Numbered from the stretch's first letter, positions 18,201-26,249 are shown. The stretch: 64,000 bases of DNA from Eutreptiella sp. 'Long Island Sound 2002' (GCA_964036045.1 OZ038402.1:4712581-4776580); one strand, 5' to 3'. A program made the numbers and translations. Notes: a model not told the origin generated them from the letters alone.

Positions 18201-20840
18201 TGTGCATCTCCAGAAGGGCAGGGTCTGCGTTGGCGTGGCCCAAGTCACGGCGGGTGTGTGAGAGTGGGACAGTGGCCCCGCTGCTCACGAGGGCTGCTGC
18301 TGCCCCGTGGCGGCCCTCCCACGACGTCCACAGTGGCGTTTTGTGTGTGTGTGTGTGTGTTAGGGACCAACCCCAGAAACCCGCCCTCGATCCCCCCCCC
18401 CCCCCCCCGACCGCCGCCGATTCCCCTCCAACCGCCGTCAGTTCCCCTCCAACCGCCGCCGATTCCCCTCCAACCGCCGTCGGTTGCGCTCCAACCGCCG
18501 CCGATTCCCCTCCAGCCGCCGTCGGTTACACTACGCCTGCGCCGGCAGTGCTTCGGATGAGCGACAAACGCCCTTTGGGTGCACGCCCGGCAGGCCTCTG
18601 GTCGCTGCTGCGGGCACGCTCGAGTCATGCCACGAGGCGTCGAAACCCGCCCCTTTACCGAATTCTGCGGATCAGTTTTGAAATGAGATTTTTTTTTCCG
18701 CCGGGCGTTGACAAGACCACGTGTGAATGTGTGCAGTCCTTCGGAACGAACGGGGAGTGTGACAAGCCTAGTGGACCCACGTGCTGATGTGCCACCCCAG
18801 CCCCCCCCCCTGGGCACAGGCACAACGCGTCCCCATCCGGGCGCGCGCAGGGGGTGGCCTCTGCATCGGTGAGCCGTGTTTGTTGGCGCCAACGGGGGTG
18901 CGATTCACTGTGGAGGGCCGTCGTGCCGGAGGCGTGCCTGGGGTCATGCCTGGAGTCGAGGGTGCAGCGATGGGTAGTCATGGCGGCGGTGCAGGCCGCT
19001 GTTTGGTATGGGGGGTAACCGACGGCGGTTGGAGGGTAAAGGTAAAGGTAAAGTGCTCGGGCGATCTCCGAACTCCAGCGTATCAGTGATCCCTACCTGT
19101 CCCAAGGCGCAGCACCCTACAGCACACTACATTCATCAATATAGTTGCTACTCCGGAACCGTGAATTCGCGGGACACATAGAGAGCCACTGTATTGTACA
19201 GTGCATAGAAGTCCCAGTGCGGAGCGTGCCCTTGCTCACACGAGCACACGACACAGGCGTTCTTGTACCTCGGTCCTGCCTCAGCCGCCTGGCACCGCAA
19301 GACATCACAGTACAGCACTTGCAATGTGTACGGGCCACCCTGCCCCAGCGCCCGAGGCGGCACGCGCACGGACAGATCCGTGACCCAGGGTAGTGTGGCA
19401 CCAGGCACCACCGGAAGGCCCAGCCCTGCCCCAGAGAACAGCCTGTGACCAAAGATCAACACAGAGAGCAACGCAGTGAAAAGCTGGCTCGACATCTTAT
19501 CCTGTCCCTGCCAATTGACCACTGGTACTGCTGTGTCGTGTGGTTCGTGTAGTGATGTCCTGCTTGGCTCGCCGAATGCCCGAGAAGGACACCGTAACGC
19601 CGGGACTGCTGTGATTGGTGTCTCGTGGCGTGAAGCACGTCCTGCTTGGCTCGCCGAATGCCCGAGAAGGACACCGTAACGCCGGGACTGCTGTGATTGG
19701 TGGCCTGTGGTGTGGAGCACGTCCAGCTTGGCTCGCCGAATGCCCTAGAAGGACACCGTAACGCCGGGACTGCTGTGACTGGTGACCCGTGGGATGAAGC
19801 AAGTCCAGCTTGGCTCGCCGAATGCCCGATGAGGGCACCGTAACGCCGGGACCGCTGAGAGAAAACGCACAGTCAACACATACCCTGCCCTACCCCAACA
19901 ACCACACCCTCGGGTCCCTAAACCTGCCACATGTCATTCTCCCCCCCTTGTGTTTACCCACCCGCTGGCGGTGATCAGCCCTAACTGGCACGTGGAACGC
20001 CCTATGAGACGTCCTATCGCCTTCAGGCCCACCTGCTCGCAGGTTCTCGCGGTACCGGTATGTTCCAACGTTTGTACACCCCTTCCACCTGGGTACGCGT
20101 GGCTGTTACGCCCATGTCCCTTGGTTTGGCACGCCATTCTCAAAGGCGACAGGGCGCTGCCGAGCGGTGTTGGTCCCGCAGACAGACGGCGGTTGGAGGG
20201 CAACCAACGGCGGTTGAAGGGTAACTGACGGCGGTTGGAGGGTGACCGACGGCGGTTGGAGGGTAACCGACGGCGGTTGGAGGGTAACCGACGGCGGTTG
20301 GAGGGTAACCGACGGCGGTTGGAGGGTAACCGACGGCGGTTGGAGGGTAACCGACGGCGGTTGGAGGGTAACCGACGGCGGTTGGAGGGTAACCGACGGC
20401 GGTTGGAGGGTAACCGACGGCGGTTGGAGGGCAATCCACGTAAATACAGCGGGTTCTGGGGTTGCGCGTTCTGTGGCCACCGCCGTCCCCCGTGTCGCAG
20501 GCTCACGCTCATGCCCATGGCCTTCGGGGTCAAGTTCCGTCCGCCGACGGTGCCCATCGGCCCCGGGCAGTGCACGTCGGCCGCGGTGGCGGTGGAAGCC
20601 AGCGCTCAGGCCAAGCCCGGCCCCATCCCCGTCACCGTCATCCTCAAGAAGGGCCCGGCCCTGACCACTGCCGTCCCCCCGACGCCCGTCGTCTGCGACG
20701 GCCTGACCATCGCCGCCGCCGACGCTGCGGACGCCGCGCCCGACGCCGCGGACGCCGCGCCGGCCCCGAAGCGGCAGCGGACGCAGGGCCCTGGCGGCGA
20801 CGGCGCCGCAGCGGCGGCCTCGGAGCAGGACGGCGGTTAA
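6035..20840 (+). CDS. SAP-SPRY nuclear protein, hnRNP U-like (six-exon model)
   Basis: Spliced gene model: exons 6035-6235, 7782-7922, 10066-10309, 12933-13022, 14362-14576 and 20501-20840, about 410 residues. Order: SAP-type DNA/RNA-binding helix-turn-helix (exon 1), acidic linker (exon 2), SPRY fold (exons 3-5), low-complexity tail with KRQR (exon 6). SAP plus SPRY is the core of hnRNP U-like nuclear RNA/chromatin-binding proteins, so a nuclear RNA-processing or scaffold role is inferred; the P-loop and RGG parts of animal hnRNP U are not seen. All donors are GT (GTGGGG, GTGAGT, GTATGC, GTATGT, GTATGT) and all acceptors AG. Junctions 1-2, 3-4, 4-5 and 5-6 keep frame; junction 2-3 does not as drawn, so an exon may be missed or the sequence may carry an error there. 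A further upstream exon is possible because CTCCACAG just before the ATG resembles an acceptor. Confidence 0.7.
6405..6560. repeat. Degenerate AACCGCC-type minisatellite
   Basis: Repeated GGCCAACTGCCGGCAGTTACT / GGTCAACCGCCGTCGGTGACG style units of about 20-21 bp. They are related to the cleaner 21-bp repeats at 18405-18535, 20180-20440 and 21540-21690. Confidence 0.6.
6722..7725. repeat. 74-bp tandem array with 295-bp higher-order unit
   Basis: About 13.5 units of 73-75 bp: CACCGGGTGTACTACACGG, then CCCCACCAGCCTTTATGGAA, then a C/T tract ending in CAG. Four units make a 295-bp higher-order repeat: the variant with CCCGTACACCGGGTGTATTA lies with CCGGG at 6801, 7096 and 7391, exactly 295 apart. 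Every unit contains CCCCCTCCCCCACAG, a textbook polypyrimidine-AG 3' splice-site shape. The long ORFs across it (Pro-rich, TSLYGTP repeats) are repeat translations. Confidence 0.93.
7782..7922 (+). CDS. Exon 2: linker before SPRY
   Basis: Acceptor TTGCCTGCAG, then TREAKPEFEDESGRTLYFEL and about 27 further residues ending PAAPNC before the strong donor GTGAGT (7923). The acidic, aromatic-containing linker with CLDIEKKGRVL fits the stretch that leads into a SPRY domain. It joins exon 1 in phase 0. Its 3' end is phase 0 whereas exon 3 begins with one leftover base, so the next junction is unresolved. Confidence 0.65.
8041..8764. repeat. 12-bp GGAGGTGCATCG minisatellite
   Basis: About 60 units of GGAGGTGCATCG / GGAGGTGTATTG / GGGGGTGCATTG, 12 bp each, with GGGTGTATGGGACTTGTATC punctuating it at intervals of roughly 100 bp. 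All six frames are nearly open, giving false ORFs such as EVYWRCIGG repeats. Confidence 0.92.
8765..9357. repeat. 17-bp AATATTTATACCCCCCC array
   Basis: About 33 near-identical 17-bp units (AATATTTATACCCCCCC; some have ACACCCCC instead). Three units give a 17-residue ORF period (PPIFIPPQYLYPPNIYT). Strongly strand-asymmetric: C runs on the + strand, G runs on the minus strand. Confidence 0.95.
9358..9392. repeat. Direct repeat left of the transposase relic
   Basis: Contains TTTATTGGGCGTTTTGCCAA, matched with a few changes at 9731-9768. The pair brackets the unique segment with the transposase relic. Confidence 0.65.
9395..9676 (-). pseudogene. DDE-superfamily transposase relic
   Basis: Minus-strand reading frame with FDPDLIANMDETGISITADR and then KMLVSKGTES, resembling the central DDE endonuclease stretch of pogo/Tigger-type transposases, where an N-x-DE-T motif carries a catalytic Asp. 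Only about 90 residues remain; there is no start, DNA-binding domain or rest of the catalytic core. It sits inside intron 2 between two parts of the 17-bp array and is bracketed by a direct repeat of about 33 bp. Family assignment is by motif only; a remnant of another DDE family is possible. Confidence 0.45.
9666..9768. repeat. Three 17-bp-type units plus right direct repeat
   Basis: CCAAAATTTATACCCCCC three times, a variant of the 17-bp array (AAAATT for AATATT). Then comes the second copy of the bracketing direct repeat (CTTATTGGGCGTTCTGCCGA, 9731-9768). Confidence 0.75.
9796..10040. repeat. Second block of 12-bp GGAGGTGCATCG minisatellite
   Basis: The same 12-bp family as 8041-8764, more diverged (GGATTTGCATCG, GAAAGTGTATTG), about 20 units. 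Ends about 25 nt before the acceptor of exon 3. Confidence 0.9.
10066..10309 (+). CDS. Exon 3: first half of SPRY domain
   Basis: Acceptor GGCCCGTCAG; codes YNDADRPRWTTLTAVF, then SWSFHIEALYNVAVGVARET, then ALLGADEDGWGYFVTLGSKH, ending GEPYGK at donor GTATGC (10310). The strand giving VGVA, the acidic turn, and GWGY followed by a G/K-H stretch are typical SPRY beta-sandwich signatures. In phase 0 with exon 4. Confidence 0.75.
11315..11417 (+). repeat. Dispersed 105-bp poly-C-flanked element, copy 1
   Basis: GACCAAAGTGACCATC, then GGGAAAAAACGAAAT, then a GG-CCATTTTTGGTACACA core and TTTTGGGGTCCCAGACC, flanked on both sides by C runs. Matches copies at 14098, 17478 and 17878 in the same orientation. 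Confidence 0.75.
12353..12895. repeat. 20-bp CTCAGCTCCCACACCCCCC array
   Basis: About 27 units of 19-20 bp, alternating CTCAGCTCCCACACCCCC and CTCACCTCCCACACACCCC forms. Purely pyrimidine apart from CAG/CAC steps. It lies immediately upstream of the exon 4 acceptor and supplies a very long polypyrimidine region. The Pro/Ser/His ORF over it is an artefact. Confidence 0.92.
12933..13022 (+). CDS. Exon 4: SPRY core, NG turn
   Basis: 90 nt, 30 residues: VGAKGCKVTVVMDTSRRTLE then FLMNGKPLGE, ending at donor GTATGT (13023). The pattern V-x-V-x-x-D-x-x-x-R-T-L-x-F-x-x-NG-x-x-LG is the most conserved part of SPRY domains. Phase 0 at both ends, joining exon 3 and exon 5 in frame. Confidence 0.82.
13023..14361 (+). 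other. Intron 4
   Basis: 1,339 nt, GTATGT...CTTTTGTGCAG. Holds C/G runs near 13200-13270, copy 2 of the 105-bp element (14098-14200), and a short (GTGGAC/GTGGAT)n stretch at 14220-14300 that ends about 61 nt before the acceptor. Confidence 0.65.
14098..14200 (+). repeat. Dispersed 105-bp poly-C-flanked element, copy 2
   Basis: ACCAAAGGGACCATCGTTGG, AAAAATGAAATTTCCCGTTG, then TTTTTGGTACACAGACCCC, between two C runs. Preceded by TTAGAACGGCTGATAACA, which resembles TTAGAACGGCCGACAACC about 250 bp before copy 1. Confidence 0.7.
14362..14576 (+). CDS. Exon 5: end of SPRY domain
   Basis: AFNDIHGTVYPAISLCGICT then VHVGLEKVLPPVKL, and a further 37 residues to donor GTATGT (14577). Joined to exon 4 it gives LGE-AF, the usual SPRY strand before the YPAIS motif. 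Ends in phase 2 (GC), matching the single leading base (G) of exon 6. Confidence 0.8.
15412..16997. repeat. 51-bp tandem array, 31 copies
   Basis: 31 near-identical 51-bp units: GAGTGTGTGTGTGCACCCAC, then TGTTTGTATTGTACTGTATT, then GTATACTACAA. Variants are few and shared between units: GAGAGTG for GAGTGTG, TGGGTG for TGTGTG, CCCGCTG for CCCACTG. 51 = 17 codons, so five frames stay open along the array, giving ORFs of about 590-706 residues that are not genes. Confidence 0.96.
17019..17091. repeat. Poly-G tracts
   Basis: Two G runs (about 17019-17034 and 17077-17089) separated by 42 nt, just after the 51-bp array. Potential G-quadruplex DNA. Confidence 0.7.
17092..17160 (+). ncRNA. tRNA-like (SINE-type) segment
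   Basis: TAGTGCAGCGGT fits a Pol III A box and AGTTCGATTCC fits a B box about 45 nt later, but anticodon and T stems do not pair properly, so it is not a working tRNA gene. A tRNA-derived SINE head is the better reading. Confidence 0.35.
17478..17585 (+). repeat. Dispersed 105-bp poly-C-flanked element, copy 3
   Basis: GACCAAAGTGACCATCGCGG, AAAAAACGAAATGTACAG, ATCGGGCCATTTCTGGTCCA, then TTTTGGGTCCCAACCCC. Flanked by C runs of 16-18 nt. Followed by CTCTAATAC, which also occurs before copy 4. Confidence 0.78.
17878..17985 (+). repeat. Dispersed 105-bp poly-C-flanked element, copy 4
   Basis: GACCACAGGGACCATCGTGG, TTTTACCGTTGGGAAAATCT, GGGCCATTTTTGGTACACGA, then TTTTTGGGTCCCAGGACCCC. Same orientation as the other three. 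Confidence 0.78.
18405..18535. repeat. 21-bp minisatellite, C-rich orientation
   Basis: About six units of CTCCAACCGCCGTCGGTT / CTCCAACCGCCGATTCCC, 21 bp. Reverse complement of the array at 20180-20440. Confidence 0.85.
19148..19495 (-). CDS. Possible small secreted protein, unknown function
   Basis: 115-codon minus-strand ORF beginning MSSQLFTALLSVLIFGHRLF, which looks like a signal peptide (hydrophobic core about residues 5-15, small residues near 20-24). The rest is a non-repetitive mature part with six Cys, ending SREFTVPE. It lies inside intron 5 of the SAP-SPRY gene on the other strand, just before the 82-bp array. No family recognised. Non-repetitive composition is the only positive sign besides the leader; it may be a chance ORF. 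Confidence 0.3.
   Translation of the reverse strand: MSSQLFTALLSVLIFGHRLFSGAGLGLPVVPGATLPWVTDLSVRVPPRALGQGGPYTLQVLYCDVLRCQAAEAGPRYKNACVVCSCEQGHAPHWDFYALYNTVALYVSREFTVPE
19557..19860. repeat. 82-bp tandem repeat, about 4 copies
   Basis: GCTTGGCTCGCCGAATGCCC recurs at about 19562, 19644, 19726 and 19808, exactly 82 bp apart, followed by GGACACCGTAACGCCGGGAC. The last copy is cut short. Confidence 0.9.
20180..20440. repeat. 21-bp minisatellite, G-rich orientation
   Basis: About 12 units of GACGGCGGTTGGAGGGTAACC (21 bp), the last followed by GCAATCCACG. 21 = 7 codons, producing RRRLEGN and DGGWRVT repeat ORFs, not genes. Ends about 60 nt before the exon 6 acceptor. A single partial unit occurs at 19018-19036. 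Confidence 0.93.
20501..20840 (+). CDS. Exon 6: C-terminal tail with basic motif and stop
   Basis: Acceptor CGTGTCGCAG. One base completes the split Ala codon from exon 5, then LTLMPMAFGVKFRPPTVPIG and onward through a region rich in Pro and Val, an Ala/Asp repeat (DAADAAPDAADAAPAP), KRQRTQ (a nuclear-localisation-like patch), and GDGAAAAASEQDGG before TAA (20838-20840). High GC at third positions like the other exons. TGTAA, a polyadenylation-type signal in green algae, follows 10 nt after the stop; whether it is used is unknown. Confidence 0.7.
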
Positions 20841-21539
20841 AATTTTTTTTGTAAGCCCCCCCCCCCCCCTTGGCACAACTGACCAAGGGAATGGGAAGGG
20901 AAGGAGTGTGGTGAGGCCGATGGGCACTGCGGCCTACGGAGGGAAAGGCCAAGGGAAGGGAAAGGGGAGGGGAGAGGGAAGGTGAGGGCAGGGAGGAAGA
21001 GGAAGGTCAAAGGGTGGTGAGAAGCCGATGGACACCACCGCCTGCGGAGGGAAAGGGTCCAAGGGAAGGGCAGCAAATGGCGATCGGCCAGTAGGCGCCG
21101 CCAGCTGCAGACGAGATCATCACACAATGGCGTCATGCCAACCCCCCCCCCCCACGCTCGGCCGGCCCTCCGTGAACTGTTTGTCCACTCGACCACTGTC
21201 TTTGCCTGCACAGAGGAGGTTCACCATCGCTTGTGGATGTAGGCTGCCACCAACAAAACCAAACTGGGTGTTCCCATGCCTGCCTGCCTCACTGACGGAG
21301 TGCCTGTCTGCCTGCCTGCCTGCCTGCCTGACTGACTGATTGGCTGCTTGACTGACTCTCGTGTTCCAGCACTCTCTGCGAGTCACCTTACCAGAGGCAA
21401 TAGAGTTTTCTTTTTTTTGTAAGCCCCCCCCCCCCCCCGCCGCCGTGCAAGAGAGTCAGGGTGGTTGTTAAGGACGTCGGCAGTTGTGGTTTTTTTTTGG
21501 TACTGAGGACCAACCCTAAAAACCTGCCCTCGATTCTCC

Positions 21540-21690
21540 ACCGACCGCCGCTGATTCCCCTCCAACCGCCGTCAGTTCCCCTCCAACTGCCGTCAGTTAC
21601 CCTCCAACCGCCGCCGGTTAGCCCCCAAGCGCCGTCGGTTAACCTCCAACCGCCGTTGGTTCCATTCGTCGGTTACCCCTCCAACTGTCG
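21540..21690. repeat. 21-bp minisatellite, degenerate
   Basis: CTCCAACCGCCGTCAGTT-type units, about six or seven, same orientation as 18405-18535. Confidence 0.7.
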
Positions 21691-24600
21691 AGCTGGGTTT
21701 GACGGACGCCAGCAGCTCCTTGTTTTTTCCACTCAGGGATTGACCTCAGCACATTCCTCGCCCCAAATGAACATTCTTCTCTGCCCCCTCTAACCAATCC
21801 TTTTCACGGCCCCTTTTCCACAATGCAAGAACAGTCATCTTCAGGGGTCGATCCCAGATCAGCACGAATTGTTTCGGTGGTTAGAGGATTCGAGATGACT
21901 GGCAAGGTCAAACAAGCGTGGTGGTGGTGGTACTCAGGTGGTTTGAGGGCGGCGGCGGGGGGGGGGGGGGGTCAGGCTGACCTTTGCTTCGAGCGGTGTG
22001 TGTCACCCCGTGTGTGCTGTCCCTTTACTTGCCTCTGGATATTGATTTAGATCTGCATTTTCGCCCACCCAGTTGTTCTTCTTTGGCCTTGGGGGGGGGG
22101 GGGTTAAAGGTTCCCCGAATTTCTGACAGCCTCGAGTGTGGGGTTGGGGTTGGGGGGGGGGGGTGCCCCGGGGGCTCGAGCAGTGGTGGGCAGTCTCGTG
22201 TACTGCTGGTGACTGTCCACCTGCTGCACTCAATCAGTGCTAGGCCTGCAGAGGGAGACCACCCCATGGCGGCTGTCCTGTTGCTTCACTTCATCGGGGC
22301 TGTGTCAGCAATCCCCCCCCCCCACCCAAAACCCCCCATGCACCCACGAATGTGCGTGTCGGTGCATGACGTTGCGCCAGTGCCGGCCATTTGTGTCCAA
22401 CCTGCATTGACTGCACCTTTCCTCCCCAACACCGACCTGCTCTGGACCCCAGAAACACACCTGACGGTACCCAGAGAGAGGACAGCACACACCGGCAGAG
22501 AGCAAATCTGGCCAAGATAGCTACATAACACTGCTTTGTTGGGGGTGCCAATGCTCAGCACCGGAACAAAGTCAAAAGTGGCTACCTCACCCCTGCCATC
22601 TGGGGCACATATCTGAGCAACCCCTACCTTCTGGGGGGTCCCCATTGCCAGCACGGCCCCCAATCTGGGCGAGTTGGCGGACAGATAAGGTCCTGCACCA
22701 TGAAAGCACAATTGAAGTGGGGAATGGTGCGCATACCCTTGCAGTCAGTACCTGCTAACTGCAGGCGGTCAGTCGTTGAGTACCTGGAGAAGGGATTCAA
22801 ATCAGCCATCACCCCCTGCACGGGTTCATTCATTCATTCATCATCTGGCAGCTTCAGCCCCTGCCGGGGACTGCGTTCAGGAGTGAAGAAGGATACAACA
22901 CAGGGTCTAACTGCAAGATAGGAGGTTGAAGGTGGTGGGGGGCTTGCACAGTCTTGTTTCATTTTGTTTGCTTACCCATGTCCCCTGCCCCTAGACATCC
23001 CCTCCCCGATAGTTTTGTGCATCAGACTGCCGGCGGACCATTTTGTACCCTTAGTAACATCCGTGACGTAACATCCACCACCAGCTAGGGGCCAGGTCGG
23101 CGGGTGGGTTGGCCGAACATTTGGTGCATCCCCTCTTCCTTGGGTGGGGTGATGCGGGGTTTTTTTTGCAGTTTGTACAGTTTATGGTCCAGGGGTATGC
23201 CGCATATAATTTGTTTTGCAGTGGTTTTGCGGTGCATCTGCAGGGGATTTGCACAAGTGTAAATAGGCTCCCGTTTGCACAAATGGGCCGTTTGAGGTCT
23301 GTTGTGCCGGGTTTAGCGCCATCATCAATTTGACATGTATTACACACTGAATTTTGTACCCAGCTTGCAGATAGTCTGAATTTTGTGCAGCTCCACAATT
23401 TGTTTGCTCTGGAAATCTAGGCCACCCAAAGCCCTGTAATGAGTTGGCCCGAGAGCAGTATTGAATAATCTCTTGGTCTTGTGCATTGGACGAAGCCTGT
23501 TGACAAGCCGTGAGAAAAATGTCCCTCTCAACCCTAGGGCCTTTTGTGATGTCCTCCTCAATCTAAAGCATGTGAAACTCCAAAGGGCTACATCAAACCT
23601 GAGATTAATTTTAATTAATGGGAATGTTAATTAATTAACGTGCAGGCTGAGTCTGCACCAGACCTATATTTTTTACCACGTATTTGCTGCTTTTGCCAAC
23701 TTTCTCTGCTGTTTTCTGTGAAATCTGAGTCTAGGTTTAATGGGTATACGGCCATGGAAAAGCATTTGCATACAGTCAATGACACCCAGCCGGCTGAGTC
23801 ATGAGGCAGGCCAAGCGCGCACAACACCTAGTCACATGCATATGTCGGACACTACATGACTGTACACTGCATACAAGAAAGCGATGGTGTCCCCCAGTGT
23901 AGGGAATATGGTTTCGCCATACCAAAAATTTTCTTTGGTACCGACACTGGAAAGGGGAGTCTAATATGTAGCATATAGCCGTGGCATCCACAAGTAGAGG
24001 GGCTGCCGCGGGCTGGTTTGGAGAGGAGGGGTGCGGGGGTCCGGGAAAGGGCACGACCACCAGGATGCGAGGTTTGAGGCTTTTGCATCAGGGACATTGT
24101 TGGACACTCTTGGGTTGGTCAGGTGATGCCCCATTGTGGCACGCTGACAAAAGGTTTTGTGATGAAGATAAGAGTGATAAAAGGTTTTGTGATGAGGATA
24201 AGCGTGCCGGTGGTGTAAAACATAATGAAATCATCAAGAACGGGCTCTAGATTAAGAAAGATTTGCCGTGGTTCATGCCATAGTGGTGGTAGCTGCTTGG
24301 CAATCTTGAGCACCATATGGCCCAAGTACGCTCTGCACTGATGACAGCAGAGTATTAGGCCATGAGTACTCCAGTGATGAAGCAACCAATAGTTATACCC
24401 ATCATTTGTTACATCCACAACGGAGCGATGCTGGTGGTTCATGAGATTGTGTGGGCAATGTGAATTTTTCACACATTGTAGAACCTAGGTGGAATTAAAC
24501 ATGTGTTTTGAACTAGACGTACATAAAAAGTTTTCTACCCAGATTTGCAATTTTCGTACGGAAGTTCTGTAAATACAGGAAAGTTACCGAAACCTAAGAA

Positions 24601-24899
24601 GGAGATGTGTATTTGAACACCACCATGGACTCCATCATTTTGAGTATGAAACATGAATATGATTTTGTACTCTTTGTCGCAACCAACCACCAATTTGATT
24701 CGGCAACACAACAATTTACCATTAGCACATGTAGCGGTCAAATTGCCGTGATACTACACTAGCCACTAGATTCATACTGAAATTGAATCATCTTTCAGAT
24801 GTGTCCATGGCTTTGTTGACTTCGCTCACCACTGATTTTGCCTTTGGTAGAACCTAGTAATAGACTCAATATAAAAATTGTATTGAGGAACAGAGACAG

Positions 24900-24902
<3 letters not shown>

Positions 24903-24930
<28 letters not shown>

Positions 24931-24997
24931 AAGAGGGAGGGAGGGAGGGAGAGAGGGGGGGGGGGAGGGGGGGGGTGCGCGTGCGCGTGACAGCGAG

Positions 24998-25058
<61 letters not shown>

Positions 25059-25063
25059 CCACA
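24903..25063. repeat. (GA)n microsatellite with G-run interruption
   Basis: GA dinucleotides at 24907-24930 and 25000-25058 flank a GGGAGGGAGG / poly-G centre (24935-24975). Confidence 0.95.
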
Positions 25064-25353
25064 ATCAACCAATCAGACAAGTCGCCAAAAAGCCATTTAA
25101 AAGCCCCAGGCACTGAGATTTTGTTGCAGTGATAATAGGGCGGCCTGTAAATTGCACTGTACACTTGTACCATTTCTGTGCATTTCCTTATCGCTCTCTG
25201 ACAGATCGTTGTTTATGAGCCCAGGTACAACCAGATTGTGCTCAAGTATAATGTCGTATGGAGCACAGATTGTGGCATACGAAGCCTGAACTTATGCAAT
25301 TTGCTCGTGAACACTTTCATTTGCTGCCATGTGCTGATGGGGACCCTGTTGTA

Positions 25354-26151
25354 AGTAAGAAAAAGTGCTTTTCCATTGCTTGGAGGCATACTCTAGTTGT
25401 ATTAGAGATGCACTGAGCATCCATGCATTTTAATCTTAGTATTGGTCCAACCAAAACTGGTGATAACACATTTTGACCTATGGAACCAAACACCCAATCA
25501 GGATATGGAGTGGACCCCTTAATCCCCTTTCAATGTGAAGTAAAACATCTTTTCCTGAGTTGACTGAGCACTGACATACCTAAAGTAGAGCCTATGAATT
25601 TATCTATGTTTTTCCATGAATTCTTAGCTATCCTAGTGGTATGCACCCTAGGGGGCTGGGCACCTCTTTTTGAGAGGTCCTGGGTTCAATTCCTGGTCAG
25701 CCTAGCTAAGTAGGAAGATCCCATGTGACATGGCAGTGACCTCATCGCCACATACCATGCCACCTCAGCACATATGGGACCCAAAACAAAGAGTGCACAT
25801 CTCCTAAGATGGCACTATGGAGAGAGAGTGATCCTGAGGCAGTTTTCTAACTCTTTTCCTAAAACATTTCAGCTATCTTTGTGAATATGCATTCATATGT
25901 GACCTGAGTTGCAGTTTCTGTGAATATCCAATCATCTTTCACTGTTTACACTGCAGCCCTTCATGCTTTGATCCTGAATTACCTTCTCCTTGCATACTAT
26001 TGGCTTGGGCTATCCTGGATTGACTTGGCTTTACTGTATTTCAACAAACAAAAGCTTTTCATCATCCAAAACAAGCAGCAGGACACCCTACAGCAACAAC
26101 AAGCAGCAGGAGAAGCAAAAACACAGTGCTGAAAACACTATAAACTTTTCT
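25354..26151 (+). repeat. Element A left LTR
   Basis: Begins AGTAAGAAAAAGTG and ends AAACTTTTCT, like element C's LTR (AGTAAGAAAAAGTC ... ACTTTCT). 798 bp. The five bases before it are TTGTA; the partner duplication is outside the window. It carries a tRNA-like block (25628-25700) and the shared word CTGCAGCCCTTC (25953-25964). Confidence 0.75.
25628..25700 (+). ncRNA. tRNA-like block inside LTR A
   Basis: CCTAGTGGTATGCACC (A-box-like) and CCTGGGTTCAATTCCTGG (B-box-like) about 40 nt apart. The same two words occur at 56638-56700 in element C. Not foldable into a standard tRNA. Confidence 0.4.
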
Positions 26152-26169
26152 GGTAGCAAGAGGCAGCCT
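26152..26169 (+). other. Element A primer-binding site
   Basis: Directly after the LTR: GGTAGCAAGAGGCAGCC (TGG... if the last LTR base is included). Position and the TGGTA start suggest pairing with a tRNA 3' end of Met type; the exact tRNA is not known. Confidence 0.5.
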
Positions 26170-26249
26170 GTCTCCGTGCACCGGCAGCGACCCCGCGCCG
26201 TACAACCAGTGCTCCGAGCAGGCAAATATAAGCAGAAGGGCGGATTAAG

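Larger units (their letters stand above)
14577..20500 (+). other. Intron 5
   Basis: 5,924 nt, GTATGT...CGTGTCGCAG, the longest of the gene. Contains AT-richer DNA (14640-15200), 31 copies of a 51-bp repeat, a tRNA-like segment (about 17092), two copies of the 105-bp element, the 21-bp minisatellite in both orientations, an 82-bp array and a possible small minus-strand ORF (19148-19495). The last array ends about 60 nt before the acceptor. Confidence 0.6.
20841..25353. other. Gene-poor stretch between the host gene and the retrotransposon nest
   Basis: No gene recognised on either strand. Contains TTTTTTTTGTAAG followed by poly-C twice (20843 and 21411), a purine-rich AAGGGAAGGG region (20880-21070), CCTGCCTG repeats (21290-21330), a degenerate 21-bp minisatellite (21540-21690), poly-G runs (21957-21970, 22091-22103, 22154-22163) and a GA repeat (24903-25063). 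From about 23300 the DNA becomes AT-richer, unlike the region to the left. A 141-codon minus-strand ORF (22286-22711) has no recognisable family. Confidence 0.45.

Noticed and set aside
20235-20500. RRRLEGN / DGGWRVT repeat protein upstream of exon 6
   Set aside because: 21-bp minisatellite translation in two frames at once; the real coding part starts after the acceptor at 20500.
22286-22711. 141-codon minus-strand ORF
   Set aside because: No recognisable family, no splice or start support, Gly-rich end from a C run.
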